From positions 26,999 to 90,998 of IMG/VR virus record IMGVR_UViG_3300042892_001725: 64,000 bases of DNA; one strand, given 5' to 3'. Under the pieces are notes generated by a model that was not told the origin of the DNA, made no database searches, and saw only the letters and a program-made list of their open reading frames with translations. The stretch comes from a virus. Below are positions 1 to 9,995 of this stretch, in pieces (the first letter of the stretch is position 1; each line of letters begins with the position of its first letter). The position numbers were made by a program, and so were the translations under genes.

Positions 1-2104
1 GTGTTGGTGGTAAATTTTGGTATGTTGTTGCGGATATTGTAGTTGCAGTTAACCCTGATGCAAATGTTTGTCCCGCACTAAAATTATTATCAATATTTGT
101 TAATGCTAAATTATTATATTTGTTTGAATCTAAATGATAATATTGGTTAGGAAGACCTCCTTGTATGTTCGTTAAATCATTGTGAACTCCGGGAGCACCA
201 CTTGGTTGAAATACTGATGAAAATGCCGACTGTGTAATACCTGTTGTCGCACTTACCTCAATAATAATCCTACCAACCAAAAATGTGTGTGATGTAATTA
301 GTTCAGGTAAATTTGGTTCACTTGAAGCGTCCGCTAATAATATATTATCGAATTGTCCATCACTAACCACCTCATATAAGTGGTCATTTAATTCTTGTCC
401 TCTAAAATACCAATTAACTAAATATTTTCCTGCGGTTGCTGATACTAAATCAGTACCATTATCATAGTAAAGATTATTAATTGTATTTGCTGTTGTGGTA
501 TAAACCCACGTACCGCCTGAATGGAAATTTCTAAAAAAAAGTCCTAATGAAGTTGTGTCATTAACTATTTGACGATTAGTGGCGTTCCAAACAACACCTG
601 AAGATAAGGTTACAATACCTGTACTTCCACTTAAACCTAACGAACAACCACTTTCTCTCGCGAATCTATCTGTATATACAATACGTTCATTTAATTTACT
701 TGGTAAACCCGCACCCTCATCACCAAACTCTAAAACGTGAATAAAATTATTTGTTCGATAGACAATCATATATAATAGAATACTACTAAAATCAACAGTC
801 CCCTCATTATCTAAAACATTATATCTAGGAACCCCATTATTATATTCAATTATAATATAATTTGTGTCGTTATTTATTAATGCCGGAAGTGACCCGACAC
901 CTGTGGTTCCGCTTGAAATTGAATAAAATTTAAGAGGCTCAAAAAAATTAGGGTTGTCGTATAATGCAACCGTTATCTGCGGTAAATTAATTGACCCGTC
1001 ATTATTACTTGACCAACCTGTGTTACCACTAATAACTCCCGGGTCATAATTAGATGGTCCAAAAATATTAAAAGTACCACCTGTACTATTTGTAAAAATA
1101 GTGTTGCCTTGGAAATATGTTCCTCCGGTAATAAAAACGTCTTTTGGTAAATTATAATATGTTGTTGCCGAAATTGTGTTTGCGGTTAAACCATCTGTAA
1201 ATATTGTTGCTCCCGTTACTGTTCCTCCTGATAATGGTAAGAAAGGTGTTGCAGGCAAATTTTGATATGTTGTTGCGGAAATTGTGTTTGCAGTTAAACC
1301 ATCTGTAAATATTGTTGCTCCCGTTACTGTTCCTCCTGATAATGGTAAGAAAGGTGTTGCAGGCAAATTTTGATATGTTGTTGCGGAAATTGTGTTTGCA
1401 GTTAAACCATCTGTAAATATTGTTGCTCCGGTCACTGTTCCTCCTGATAATGGTAAGAAAGGTGTTGCAGGCAAATTTTGATATGTTGTTGCCGATATTG
1501 TGTTTGCAGTTAAACCATCTGTAAATATTGTTGCTCCCGTTACTGTTCCTCCGGTAAATGTTTGAAGAACTCTCCAAGAAGCGTTTGTATCGTCATAACC
1601 ATTAATACCTGATATTGTTGATGCCGTCCAAGCATTAATTAACACAATACCTTCAGGTGAGTTATTTTTAACCGTTGTTCCAAAATTTGATATAACTACT
1701 GTAGAACCCCCCGGACCTGTTGCTCCGGTAGCGTTGTTCCATAACGTATCATAATTATCAATATTGTATTGATATATTTTTTTGGTTTCATAAACATAAA
1801 CTAACATCCCTAATTTTCTTCTACCTGAAGAAATGTTGTCAGAATTTAATGTTAACACATTAGGTGAAAAAATTTGACCCGTCCCAATTTGTAACTGAAC
1901 CGGAATCGTATTACCGGAATATTCAACTAAACCTTGATAACCGTTAGGGATTATGTAATCTAAATCGGTTAAATTGTAAACTTCCATATACCCCCCTGTT
2001 TGAAGGATACTGAAATTTGTTCCAAATGTTGCGTTATTACGAACAGAAGGATTACCTAATGATTTTATAGGTGAAACTGGTATGTTATTTAAAAAATTAC
2101 TCAT
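1..2104 (-). CDS. Tail fibre / virion surface protein, C-terminus cut off by window edge
   Basis: This minus-strand frame is open from the ATG at 2104 to the window edge, giving about 700 residues with no stop. The N-terminus (MSNFLNNIPVSPIK) leads into a beta-rich region with a short collagen-like stretch (ATGATGPGG). Then come near-identical 36-residue repeats containing GGTVTGATIFTDGLTANTIS, followed by Gly/Ser/Thr-rich beta-type sequence. A diverged repeat (SGLTATTISATTYQNLPPT) lies at the window edge, so repeats continue beyond it. Repetitive trimeric-fibre composition and its place beside other adhesin-like genes suggest a tail fibre. It ends 2 bp before the next gene upstream, so the two are probably cotranscribed. 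Function is inferred from composition; no enzymatic domain was recognised. Confidence 0.75.
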   Translation of the reverse strand, partial: MSNFLNNIPVSPIKSLGNPSVRNNATFGTNFSILQTGGYMEVYNLTDLDYIIPNGYQGLVEYSGNTIPVQLQIGTGQIFSPNVLTLNSDNISSGRRKLGMLVYVYETKKIYQYNIDNYDTLWNNATGATGPGGSTVVISNFGTTVKNNSPEGIVLINAWTASTISGINGYDDTNASWRVLQTFTGGTVTGATIFTDGLTANTISATTYQNLPATPFLPLSGGTVTGATIFTDGLTANTISATTYQNLPATPFLPLSGGTVTGATIFTDGLTANTISATTYQNLPATPFLPLSGGTVTGATIFTDGLTANTISATTYYNLPKDVFITGGTYFQGNTIFTNSTGGTFNIFGPSNYDPGVISGNTGWSSNNDGSINLPQITVALYDNPNFFEPLKFYSISSGTTGVGSLPALINNDTNYIIIEYNNGVPRYNVLDNEGTVDFSSILLYMIVYRTNNFIHVLEFGDEGAGLPSKLNERIVYTDRFARESGCSLGLSGSTGIVTLSSGVVWNATNRQIVNDTTSLGLFFRNFHSGGTWVYTTTANTINNLYYDNGTDLVSATAGKYLVNWYFRGQELNDHLYEVVSDGQFDNILLADASSEPNLPELITSHTFLVGRIIIEVSATTGITQSAFSSVFQPSGAPGVHNDLTNIQGGLPNQYYHLDSNKYNNLALTNIDNNFSAGQTFASGLTATTISATTYQNLPPT
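1161..1552 (-). repeat. 108-bp tandem repeat inside fibre gene
   Basis: The phrase gttgttgc(c/g)g recurs at 1161, 1269, 1377 and 1485, an exact 108-bp period (36 codons). There are three full copies and one partial copy, differing at only a few bases. The period is a multiple of three, so copy number can change without breaking the frame. Confidence 0.9.
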
Positions 2105-2105
2105 A

Positions 2106-3173
2106 TTATTGTGTTATGGTATTACCTCTAAAATAAATATTATTGTTATCGGTAATGTTAAATATTATGTTAGGATATGTTGTATAAACTCGGTATGTTG
2201 TTTGTGGAATTGTTGTTCCGGTGTAGGTAAATGTATATGTGTTAATTGCATCTTCAGTATATATATTTGTTAATAAATTAGAATCATTACTTTCATTAAA
2301 ATCAATAATTGTTTGTCTTCCATTATTAGTTAATGAAATTGGGATAATCCAAATATACCACCCTAAACCACCAACATAACCTTGCAACACTTCGGTTGTT
2401 AAGAAATTATAGGCAACTATTGGGTTACCAAAACTATCGAGCCCTCCTGAAATTTGAGGAACCGTTTGACTAATTATTGGTGGGAACTCACCACTAGTCC
2501 AACCACTGAAATCAACATATTTGTTCATATCAATATTAAATTGTGTTTGGTCTTGTGTTGGTTGTGTATTGTTTGTAAAACCAAAGAAATTAGAACCACT
2601 ATCATACATCCATTGACCAATACTTTCAGACCCACTTACAGGTTCAATAAATAACTTAGCATAATATACCGGAGTTGGTGTTAATGTTGGTGTTGGTGTA
2701 TTTGTCGGAGTGTGTGTATTGGTTGGTGTTTGTGTTGGTGTTGGTGGTATTGGGGCGTAACATCCACATGGGTTCGTACAAGTCTCCGTAGGTGTTATTG
2801 TTGGGGTCGGTGTGGTAGTTGGTGTAGTGGTGGTTGTTGGTGTTTGTGTAGGAACTTTACAAGGGTTGAAAGAAGGAGTTGGGGTTAGTGTTGGTGTAGC
2901 TGTCGGTGTTTGAGTGTTTGTAACAGTCGGTGTTGGTGTTGGTGTAGGAGTAGGAACCGGAACATTCATAATAACAGGACAATCCGCCCCCTCAACTAAT
3001 ATAGTGTAAACACCATATACATTACGAGGTGGTGTTAATAATGACGGATTAAACACATAAGGTAATATTTGATTACCTAAATTTATAACCACATTAACAC
3101 CGTTAGGTTTAAACAAAATATTTGCAACCTCCCCACTATAATTTATACTTTGTATCGTTATTGTATTTGACAT
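2106..3173 (-). CDS. Virion adhesin-like protein with Thr/Pro linker
   Basis: A 355-residue protein. Residues 1-70 form a small beta-type module (ITIQSINYSGEVANILFKP ... INLGNQILPY ... VYGVYTILVE) that is a diverged version of the N-terminal module of the fibre proteins starting at 48438, 48668, 50885 and 53301. Residues about 72-168 are Thr/Pro repeats (TPTPTPTPTVTNTQTPT) broken by a Cys-rich patch (CTNPCGCYAP). The C-terminal 185 residues are a beta-rich, Asn/Thr/Gly-rich domain of unknown fold. It sits between two other fibre-type genes, 14 bp downstream of the giant adhesin. I infer a modular virion surface protein; no catalytic motif is visible. Confidence 0.6.
   Translation of the reverse strand: MSNTITIQSINYSGEVANILFKPNGVNVVINLGNQILPYVFNPSLLTPPRNVYGVYTILVEGADCPVIMNVPVPTPTPTPTPTVTNTQTPTATPTLTPTPSFNPCKVPTQTPTTTTTPTTTPTPTITPTETCTNPCGCYAPIPPTPTQTPTNTHTPTNTPTPTLTPTPVYYAKLFIEPVSGSESIGQWMYDSGSNFFGFTNNTQPTQDQTQFNIDMNKYVDFSGWTSGEFPPIISQTVPQISGGLDSFGNPIVAYNFLTTEVLQGYVGGLGWYIWIIPISLTNNGRQTIIDFNESNDSNLLTNIYTEDAINTYTFTYTGTTIPQTTYRVYTTYPNIIFNITDNNNIYFRGNTITQ
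2670..2960 (-). repeat. Thr/Pro-coding low-complexity repeat
   Basis: Degenerate gttggtgt-type hexamers on the plus strand encode TPTPT/TNTQT linkers on the minus strand. The run is interrupted near 2750-2790 by a short Cys-rich segment. Confidence 0.85.
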
Positions 3174-3187
3174 ATTTTATTTTTTTG

Positions 3188-6100
3188 TTAACCTGTTATT
3201 AATACCCTTAAATTATCAAATTGTAAATTTTGATTTGCCCCTGTTGAATAGTTAAAGAACACACCAAATGAACTCATTAATGATGAGGTATACGTACTAT
3301 CAACCACACTACCAATTAACGTACTTACAGTTGTTGGGTCACCCCAAGCAACAGCACCATCATCTCTAAAATAATATGTCCAAGTATTTGTTGCCGGAGC
3401 GTATACAATTCTCGCACTAACATAATTAGTGTTTGCCGCGAAAACACCTCCCGTAATTATGGTGGTTTGTGTTCCCGCTAAACCACCGGTATATCTAACA
3501 AATCTCCAGTTTCTTGTTCCCCCACTACCATAAACTAATGCGTATCCGTTACCGGCATTTTGAAGGTTAGTTGTTGTACTTGCTAATACAACTGCTCCTC
3601 CGTATGACGACGCAAGAAATCCTGAGAATATGGAGTTTCTATTTGTTCTTAAATTAAACGACCATTCAAGTGTTCCACTATTACTCGACAATGTTGGGTT
3701 AAATGGTGAACCAAATCCTGAAAGAGGTACTGTGGTATATGACTGTCCCGCAGTACCACCGTTTGCAATATTTACATAAGTTGATGCCGATATTGTTGCA
3801 TTACCCGTACCAGTATTTGTGTTTGTATAAACTAAAGATGGTGTTCCACCCGGAGATAATGTGGCTCTATTATAATCATCAGTAAATGCTGAAAAAACAG
3901 TCGGTGTTGAAGCCGATGTTGGTGTAGGTGTTTGTGTTGGTGTAGGTGTGTTGGTTAATGTTGTTGTTGGTGTTTGAGTCGGTGTTTCAGTTAATGTTGG
4001 TGTTGGTGTAGGGGTTTCCGTATTAGTTGGTGTTGGTGTAGGGGTTTCCGTATTAGTTGGTGTTGGTGTTGGAACAATAAATATACCACCATCTGTTATT
4101 GTCCAAGCATAACCTCCACTTCCGGTTGAACCTGTAAGGATAGCTTTTCCTGAGGAACCTGTTGATGTATAATTGGCTGAACCAAAATTAATTGTTACTC
4201 CTGTTTTTGGGTTTTTTGTGGACCATCCATTATAAATAGAATCTAAATTTGTTGTCGAGAATGTTGCTGGTGTTTTTCCTAACATAAAATTAGTAAAATC
4301 GGTTACACCTGAAATATTCCAATTTCCAATATCTTGGTTAAATTGTGAATCACTAAACATTTGGTACATATTATCAACTTTTGAAACATTCCAACTCGAG
4401 ATATCTTGGTTAAATTGTGAATTTTGAAACATAGCTCTCATATTAGTAACACCCGAAACATTCCAATTATTTATAGGTTGATTAAATTGTGACCCATAAA
4501 ACATTTGTTGAGTGGAAACAACTTTTGAAACATTCCATCCTGACAATGGTTGATTAAATTGTGAATCTTGAAACGCTGCTACCATATTAGTAACCTTTGA
4601 TACATTCCAATTTCCAATAGGTTGGTTAAATATTGAATTACCAAACGTAAAAAACATACTTGTTACATTTGAAACATTCCATCCCGATAATGATTGATTA
4701 AATGAGGTGTTACCATTAAACATCGCACTAATACTAGTTATACCGGACATATTCCAATTCTCAATTGGTTGGTTAAATGTACCACTATCAAACATACCCT
4801 GTACACTAATAACTTTTGAAATGTCCCAATTTCCTATTGGCTGATTAAATTGTGACCCTTTAAATATTTGTTGTAAATTAACATTTGAAATATTCCATCC
4901 GGATAATGGTTGGTTAAATTGACTACCATCAAACATATTTTGCATATCGGTTACACCTGAAACGTTCCAATTTCCAATAGGTTGGTTAAACTGACTATTT
5001 TGAAACATTGAACGCATACTTTGAACTTTTGAAATATCCCAATTAGCGATTGGTTGATTAAATGGTCCATTAGAACTTGAAAACATTCGCTCCATAGTTG
5101 TTACATTTGAAACGTTCCAACCACTAATATCACTATTAAATTGAGTGTTAAAAAACATACCATACATACTTGTAATACCAGAAACATTCCAATTATTTAC
5201 ATTATTTATTGTTGATAAATTGTTACAACTAGTAAACATTCCTTGTAAACTTGTTATACCACTTAAATTTAATGTATCACTAACATTTGTTAATGACAAA
5301 TTACTACAATTACTAAATTGACTAGTGGTTCCAACACCTAAATTAAAATAAGGTCCCCACTGTAATATTTCGTAAATATTACCATAACTTCCAAAGTAAT
5401 TACCGAAACTAAATTTATTAATTAAACCATATATAGTCACAGTATAGTATCCCGGTGTTGTATATGTGTGAGTTTTATTTGCATTTGTGTTTGCTGAGGT
5501 ACTTCCGTCCCCCCAATCTATAGTTCCTGAATATGTTCCTAAAGATGAATAAGGTAATATTATTGATTCTGAAGCGGATGTTGTTCTCCAAACAGAAACA
5601 AATGGTGGTGGTGGTGTTGATGATGGGGTTACTGTTTGTGTTGGTGTAGGTGTTTGAGTCGGTGTTTCAGTTAATGTTGTTGTTGGTGTTGGTGTATTTG
5701 TTGGGGTTTCAGTTGGTGTATTTGTTGGTGTTTCTGTATTAGTTGGTGTTGGGGTTTGTGTCGGAGTTTGCGTAGGTGTTTCTGTGTTAGTTGGTGTTTG
5801 AGTAGGTGTATTTGTTGGAGTTTCAGTTGGTGTTTGAGTCATTGTTGGTGTTGGGTTTGGTTGTGGGCAAACATTAATATTTACCACTTCTCCTATATTG
5901 TTTACATAAAAATAACCATCATAAAAGTTATAATATCCTTGAGAAAGGAGTGCTCCTCTATTATTTGTATATATTATACATCCTACTGTTATTGCAGCTA
6001 AACATGCTGCAGAGGTGTAGGAAGTAATAGGTGTAGGAAGAACAGATGGTGTACAAGGAGTACCAAGCCCCCACGAAGATAGATTAATTGTAACTAAAGA

Positions 6101-9100
6101 TGGTGGTGTTGGAGTAGGTGTTGAGGTTGATGTCAAAGTAGGTGTTGGTGTAGGTTGTGGGCATACATCTATATTTAATACTAACCCTTCCTTATCGATA
6201 TACAATAGTCCTGGTGTTCCATCCCATCTATTGTAATATCCTTTCTCAGCATTTTCTGTTCCTTCTGAATCAAGATACAAGTGACATCCAACAGTAATAA
6301 AATCAACACACGATTGTTCTGTATATAAAGTAATTAAACCTAATAAACAAGAAGTCTCACAAGGTATGCAACCTTCATAAGAAAATAAACCTTGTATTAA
6401 AACTAATGGTATAATTGGTGTAGGGGTCGGAGTTGGTGTTAAGGTATTTGTTGGAGTATTAGTTGGAGTTTCTGTAATAGTCGGAGTTGGAGTGTTTGTC
6501 GGAGTTTCAGTTAAGGTTTGAGTTGGTGTTTCAGTTGGAGTATTAGTCGGAGTTAAGGTTTGTGTTGGTGTTATGGTATTAGTCGGAGTTAAGGTTTGTG
6601 TTGGTGTTATGGTATTAGTTGGAGTTACGGTATTAGTTGGTGTTATGGTATTAGTTGGAGTTACGGTATTAGTTGGTGTTGGGGTTGGTGTTGGTTGGAT
6701 TAAAATTATTTCCCACGTACTTCCATTCGGAGTTCCCGATAATTGACTAAAAAATGGTTCCCCATTATAGTTGTTATAATCTTCATTTATTGTAACAATA
6801 GTTTGTCCTGATAAATCCCCTAAACTAACCGTAACACCAGTAAATATTGTAATCGGAGTCCCACTATAGACATTTAGAACATTTTCAAAAGTAACATTTA
6901 TTTCTTCACTATATGAACGGTTCAATACTAATCTATAATACGCAATTATAGAACCCGGTGTATATTCCACGAAAAGGGTTAAATTTAATGGTTCTGATGT
7001 GGGTGTTGGTGTTTGAGTATTGGTAGGTGTTGGAGTAGGACCATTAATCACATATGTAAAATCATCAACCGGACAGAAATTTTCACCACAATCAGGGCAA
7101 TCAGGATTAAACATATCAAACGTATCTTTTAATAATTTAAAATTATGTTTAACTTCGTCTGATGATAATGGCTCCACATACATTCTGAATTGAGATATAC
7201 CCCCATCAAATGTTCCACCAAAATTTTGTTCTAATAATATATCAGTCGTTAATCCACTAAACGTTGTTCCTAACAAATCGTTAGTTGGTAAACATTCCGG
7301 GTCTTGGATATAAGTTGTTCCGGTAATTGCCGAGAAAGTTAAATTTTCTCTTAAACCTTGGGTTCCACCACCCCACGAAATATTATAAGGAACACCGACT
7401 TGTTTTTCCTTATCTGTGGATAATGCTCTTGGGATAATTTCCTCAATATCTTGAAATGTGTGGAATATTCTTCCATTAATGTATATTTTTAATCTTCCTT
7501 TTCTAAAATCCTTATCAATCAACCATTTCTCATTTAGATTAACCAAATCAATTTGTTGTGGGTCAGTCCCACAAGTTTGTGTATATGGAACAGTGATTAA
7601 CTCTTTTGAGTTATTTGCTAATCCATCTAAATATTTTTTCTCCGTGATATCTCCAATACCCCCTCTATACCATAAGTCACAAGTGTCTAACCAAGTATAT
7701 CTCTCCCAAACGGCTGTAATATGAAACCAATGTTCCATATCTAAATAACTTGGATTAACTTCTAAACAATAAGGATAAATTGGTGGTGTACAATAATTGT
7801 CTATAGTGTATCCTGTTGTGTAAGTAATTCCTGTTGTTGAACAACTTCCACTAGTCTCACATCCTCCGGTAAATCTTAGTAATCTAACACCAATTTGAGG
7901 GTTATGTGGGTCACCACATAATTTAAATGATAATGCGTTTGACATTGAATCAAACAATGGGTCACTCTCACAAGTATTCTCAACTGAACCCGGAGTTACA
8001 TTACAATTATCACAAGTTTGACAATCGTTACAAGATATACATTGTACACAAGTACATCCCGCAGTACAAGCCGTGATTGGTTCGCAATTTGAAGGGACCG
8101 GTATCGGAGTTGGTGTTGGAGTTGGTGTTGGTGTAGGTAATGGACAATCGTGTATTTTATATTCCCAACCACAACTAATACAACCATCACAATCCGCTTT
8201 AGTTGGTCTAGGTGGATAAACATAGATACATCTACTATTAACAACAGAATTATTACAACAAGCACAAGTTGTTAAACCTGTGACCTCTGAGGTAACTCTA
8301 GTGTAACCGGTAAAACATCTTGGGTGTCCGTCGGCGTAATGATAGAATTTATTTTCAGCACGAGCCCCAAAGTAAAAGAATATATCTTTGTTGTTTGGGT
8401 AAATCTCATTTAAGGTTGTTTCACCTAACGATGGAGTATATTCGTTAATTAATCTTGGTTTTAACAACATTTCAACCGACCATCCTTTATTCATTCTTTC
8501 AGGAAAAATGTTATAGTCATAACCAAATAATCTATAGAACCCTTGATAGAATCCACCATAAAGTTCGTGGTATCTACCTACACTATCATTTTTACTAACA
8601 ACCTCATATAATATTGTGTCATTAAAACCTGAGAATCTAACATTAGAACTAGTGTATCCTGTAACTTGAAATAACTTTAATCGTCTATCAAAAGACAATC
8701 TATTGAATTTGGTGTAATCATTAATACCGTTTGTAAATGTGATTGACTGTCCCGTCATTGATTCCACCAACCCATTGTCAATCCCGGTTAAACCAATATC
8801 ACAAGATGTATTAGCGGTTAAACAAAATAAATCAACATTATCAGGGTTGTAATAGTTTTTAGAAACAAAAAGATTATTGAAGTTATAGTTTTTATAGTAT
8901 AAATCAATTTGTTGTGCAGAAATTGGGTTATTAATATCAAAATTAATAGGTAATTTATTACCATATGTCTCGGCAATTAAATAAGGGGAAAAAACAACCT
9001 CTTCTTTATAGTTTCTTTCATCAGTAGATAATGATATATCACTAACGTCTAACGCTAATTTTACACCCCAATTTGGTTTCGGAAATTGATTTATATTTTG

Positions 9101-9106
9101 ACTCAC
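3188..9106 (-). CDS. Giant multidomain virion adhesin (LamG-like, PKD, BspA-type LRR, jelly roll)
   Basis: A 1972-residue protein that starts with GTG at 9106; no in-frame ATG lies just upstream. Residues about 1-680 contain concanavalin/LamG-like sequence (KGWSVEMLLKPRL, IYINGRIFHTFQDIEE, GGISQFRMYVEPLSSDEV) interrupted by Thr/Pro and a Cys-rich knot (CTAGCTCVQCISCNDCQTC). Several short beta domains separated by TPT linkers follow. A PKD-like domain (IDWGDGSTS ... THTYTTPGYYTVTI) lies near 1170-1240. About 14 BspA/DUF285-type repeats span about 1260-1613 and end in a conserved cap (LDSIYNGWSTKNPKTG ... WTITDGGIF). A final jelly-roll-like domain starts near 1738. No transmembrane anchor is visible, so this is inferred to be a long phage fibre rather than a cell-surface protein. 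Confidence 0.7.
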   Translation of the reverse strand: MSQNINQFPKPNWGVKLALDVSDISLSTDERNYKEEVVFSPYLIAETYGNKLPINFDINNPISAQQIDLYYKNYNFNNLFVSKNYYNPDNVDLFCLTANTSCDIGLTGIDNGLVESMTGQSITFTNGINDYTKFNRLSFDRRLKLFQVTGYTSSNVRFSGFNDTILYEVVSKNDSVGRYHELYGGFYQGFYRLFGYDYNIFPERMNKGWSVEMLLKPRLINEYTPSLGETTLNEIYPNNKDIFFYFGARAENKFYHYADGHPRCFTGYTRVTSEVTGLTTCACCNNSVVNSRCIYVYPPRPTKADCDGCISCGWEYKIHDCPLPTPTPTPTPTPIPVPSNCEPITACTAGCTCVQCISCNDCQTCDNCNVTPGSVENTCESDPLFDSMSNALSFKLCGDPHNPQIGVRLLRFTGGCETSGSCSTTGITYTTGYTIDNYCTPPIYPYCLEVNPSYLDMEHWFHITAVWERYTWLDTCDLWYRGGIGDITEKKYLDGLANNSKELITVPYTQTCGTDPQQIDLVNLNEKWLIDKDFRKGRLKIYINGRIFHTFQDIEEIIPRALSTDKEKQVGVPYNISWGGGTQGLRENLTFSAITGTTYIQDPECLPTNDLLGTTFSGLTTDILLEQNFGGTFDGGISQFRMYVEPLSSDEVKHNFKLLKDTFDMFNPDCPDCGENFCPVDDFTYVINGPTPTPTNTQTPTPTSEPLNLTLFVEYTPGSIIAYYRLVLNRSYSEEINVTFENVLNVYSGTPITIFTGVTVSLGDLSGQTIVTINEDYNNYNGEPFFSQLSGTPNGSTWEIILIQPTPTPTPTNTVTPTNTITPTNTVTPTNTITPTQTLTPTNTITPTQTLTPTNTPTETPTQTLTETPTNTPTPTITETPTNTPTNTLTPTPTPTPIIPLVLIQGLFSYEGCIPCETSCLLGLITLYTEQSCVDFITVGCHLYLDSEGTENAEKGYYNRWDGTPGLLYIDKEGLVLNIDVCPQPTPTPTLTSTSTPTPTPPSLVTINLSSWGLGTPCTPSVLPTPITSYTSAACLAAITVGCIIYTNNRGALLSQGYYNFYDGYFYVNNIGEVVNINVCPQPNPTPTMTQTPTETPTNTPTQTPTNTETPTQTPTQTPTPTNTETPTNTPTETPTNTPTPTTTLTETPTQTPTPTQTVTPSSTPPPPFVSVWRTTSASESIILPYSSLGTYSGTIDWGDGSTSANTNANKTHTYTTPGYYTVTIYGLINKFSFGNYFGSYGNIYEILQWGPYFNLGVGTTSQFSNCSNLSLTNVSDTLNLSGITSLQGMFTSCNNLSTINNVNNWNVSGITSMYGMFFNTQFNSDISGWNVSNVTTMERMFSSSNGPFNQPIANWDISKVQSMRSMFQNSQFNQPIGNWNVSGVTDMQNMFDGSQFNQPLSGWNISNVNLQQIFKGSQFNQPIGNWDISKVISVQGMFDSGTFNQPIENWNMSGITSISAMFNGNTSFNQSLSGWNVSNVTSMFFTFGNSIFNQPIGNWNVSKVTNMVAAFQDSQFNQPLSGWNVSKVVSTQQMFYGSQFNQPINNWNVSGVTNMRAMFQNSQFNQDISSWNVSKVDNMYQMFSDSQFNQDIGNWNISGVTDFTNFMLGKTPATFSTTNLDSIYNGWSTKNPKTGVTINFGSANYTSTGSSGKAILTGSTGSGGYAWTITDGGIFIVPTPTPTNTETPTPTPTNTETPTPTPTLTETPTQTPTTTLTNTPTPTQTPTPTSASTPTVFSAFTDDYNRATLSPGGTPSLVYTNTNTGTGNATISASTYVNIANGGTAGQSYTTVPLSGFGSPFNPTLSSNSGTLEWSFNLRTNRNSIFSGFLASSYGGAVVLASTTTNLQNAGNGYALVYGSGGTRNWRFVRYTGGLAGTQTTIITGGVFAANTNYVSARIVYAPATNTWTYYFRDDGAVAWGDPTTVSTLIGSVVDSTYTSSLMSSFGVFFNYSTGANQNLQFDNLRVLITG
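4280..5330 (-). repeat. BspA/DUF285-type leucine-rich repeat array (about 14 units)
   Basis: The array encodes repeated blocks of about 24 residues with the pattern F-N-Q-P-(I/L)-x-x-W-N-V-S-x-V-x-x-M-x-x-M-F, known from BspA-family surface proteins. Confidence 0.9.
5620..5850 (-). repeat. Thr/Pro-coding low-complexity repeat
   Basis: Encodes an uninterrupted linker of TPTNTPTETPT type within the 1972-residue adhesin, just N-terminal of the PKD domain. Confidence 0.85.
6410..6700 (-). repeat. Thr/Pro-coding low-complexity repeat
   Basis: Encodes about 95 residues of TPTNTITPTQTLTPT type in the 1972-residue adhesin, between two small beta domains. Confidence 0.85.
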
Positions 9107-9118
9107 AATCTTTTTTAT

Positions 9119-9126
9119 GATAAATA
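9119..9126 (-). promoter_or_regulatory. TATTTAT late-promoter-like box
   Basis: TATTTATC on the minus strand, 12 nt before the GTG of the giant adhesin. It lies in the divergent intergenic region 9107-9161. Confidence 0.5.
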
Positions 9127-9139
9127 GTCAGAAACGAAG

Positions 9140-9147
9140 TATTTATA
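9140..9147 (+). promoter_or_regulatory. TATTTAT late-promoter-like box
   Basis: TATTTATA on the plus strand, 14 nt before the ATG at 9162. It is back-to-back with the minus-strand box at 9119-9126. Confidence 0.5.
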
Positions 9148-9161
9148 TATAAAAAGTTGAT

Positions 9162-9995
9162 ATGATTAATTTTAATACCGAATATTTTGGGAACAATTGT
9201 TACTTCTACATTAAAGATAGAGGTAACAAAATATCCCTTTATTATAATGTGGCGGACACTTTAACGGAATCAAGAAAGTCTGACGATAAACTTGAGTTCG
9301 ATAAAAAAGACGAAAAAAAAGTTAAAGGTGTGGTTTCTTCAGCGTTAAAAACAAAATCAAAAGTTTCTAAAAAAGCTTTAGATAAAAAACTTAAAGGAAT
9401 TAAACCCAAAGAAGAAATTGACGAATTTGTTGATGAGGACGGTAATATGTTAGGTTCAAGAATACCAAATCTTAGTCAAGTGTTAACTCCACACAAAACT
9501 ATGGACCAAACCATTGCAATGTCAAGAGCGACAAACGACCCATTAACAAGAGGTTATCGTGTTTATTATGGTGAAAGTAAAGAAGGTTCAGATGAAGTAA
9601 TTAATGAAGTTGATTATTCAGAAGCTTTTGGATATGAAGAAACAAAAGATATGGACTTTAAAGATACCGTCAAAACTCTTGAAGAAATGGGTGTTGAGAA
9701 CGCAATCGAAAGAGCTAAAGAATTTGGTAAACTACCAAAGGCAAAAAAAGAAGACGGTGAATTAAGACAAAGATTATCAGAAAAGGATACCATAGAAGAA
9801 CAACAGAAAAAAATGATGAAGAAAATGGTTGAGGATATTTTAACCAAAAAATCAAAAGATTCTTCTGATGTTATTAAAAACACCGGTGTTAGTAAAATAT
9901 TAAAGAAAAATTTACAAGTAATTAAAAATATTGCAGATAAAGAAGGTATTAGTATCAATACTCTGATAAAAGCGTTAAAATCTTCAGATGAATAG
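9162..9995 (+). CDS. Hypothetical charged phage protein
   Basis: A 277-residue protein I do not recognise. The first 30 residues look like a short beta segment (YFGNNCYFYIKDRGNKISLYY). The rest is very rich in Lys, Asp and Glu with predicted helices, including a Lys-rich stretch near 48-75 and a likely coiled coil near 205-240 (EEQQKKMMKKMVEDILTKK). It opens the plus-strand block 9162-11800 and overlaps the next gene by 8 bp (TAG at 9993, next ATG at 9988), so translation is probably coupled. A TATTTATA box 14 nt upstream suggests late expression. Composition would suit a scaffold, internal or DNA-associated virion protein, but that is a guess. Confidence 0.75.
   Translation: MINFNTEYFGNNCYFYIKDRGNKISLYYNVADTLTESRKSDDKLEFDKKDEKKVKGVVSSALKTKSKVSKKALDKKLKGIKPKEEIDEFVDEDGNMLGSRIPNLSQVLTPHKTMDQTIAMSRATNDPLTRGYRVYYGESKEGSDEVINEVDYSEAFGYEETKDMDFKDTVKTLEEMGVENAIERAKEFGKLPKAKKEDGELRQRLSEKDTIEEQQKKMMKKMVEDILTKKSKDSSDVIKNTGVSKILKKNLQVIKNIADKEGISINTLIKALKSSDE

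Noticed and set aside
1161-1552. CRISPR-like array
   Set aside because: The 108-bp units are in-frame coding repeats with no short repeat plus variable spacer structure and no cas genes.
1152-1577. Minus-strand frame of 141 codons with a repeated Asn/Arg-rich product
   Set aside because: It is the alternative frame of the 108-bp repeat within the fibre gene; the frame continuing from 2104 gives sensible fibre sequence through the whole region.
3188-9106. Bacterial cell-surface protein rather than phage protein
   Set aside because: BspA repeats, PKD and LamG are typical of bacteria, but there is no signal peptide, sorting domain or membrane anchor, and the gene lies among phage structural genes.
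1-9106. Diversity-generating retroelement acting on the fibre genes
   Set aside because: No reverse transcriptase gene, template repeat or adenine-biased variable region was seen in the window.
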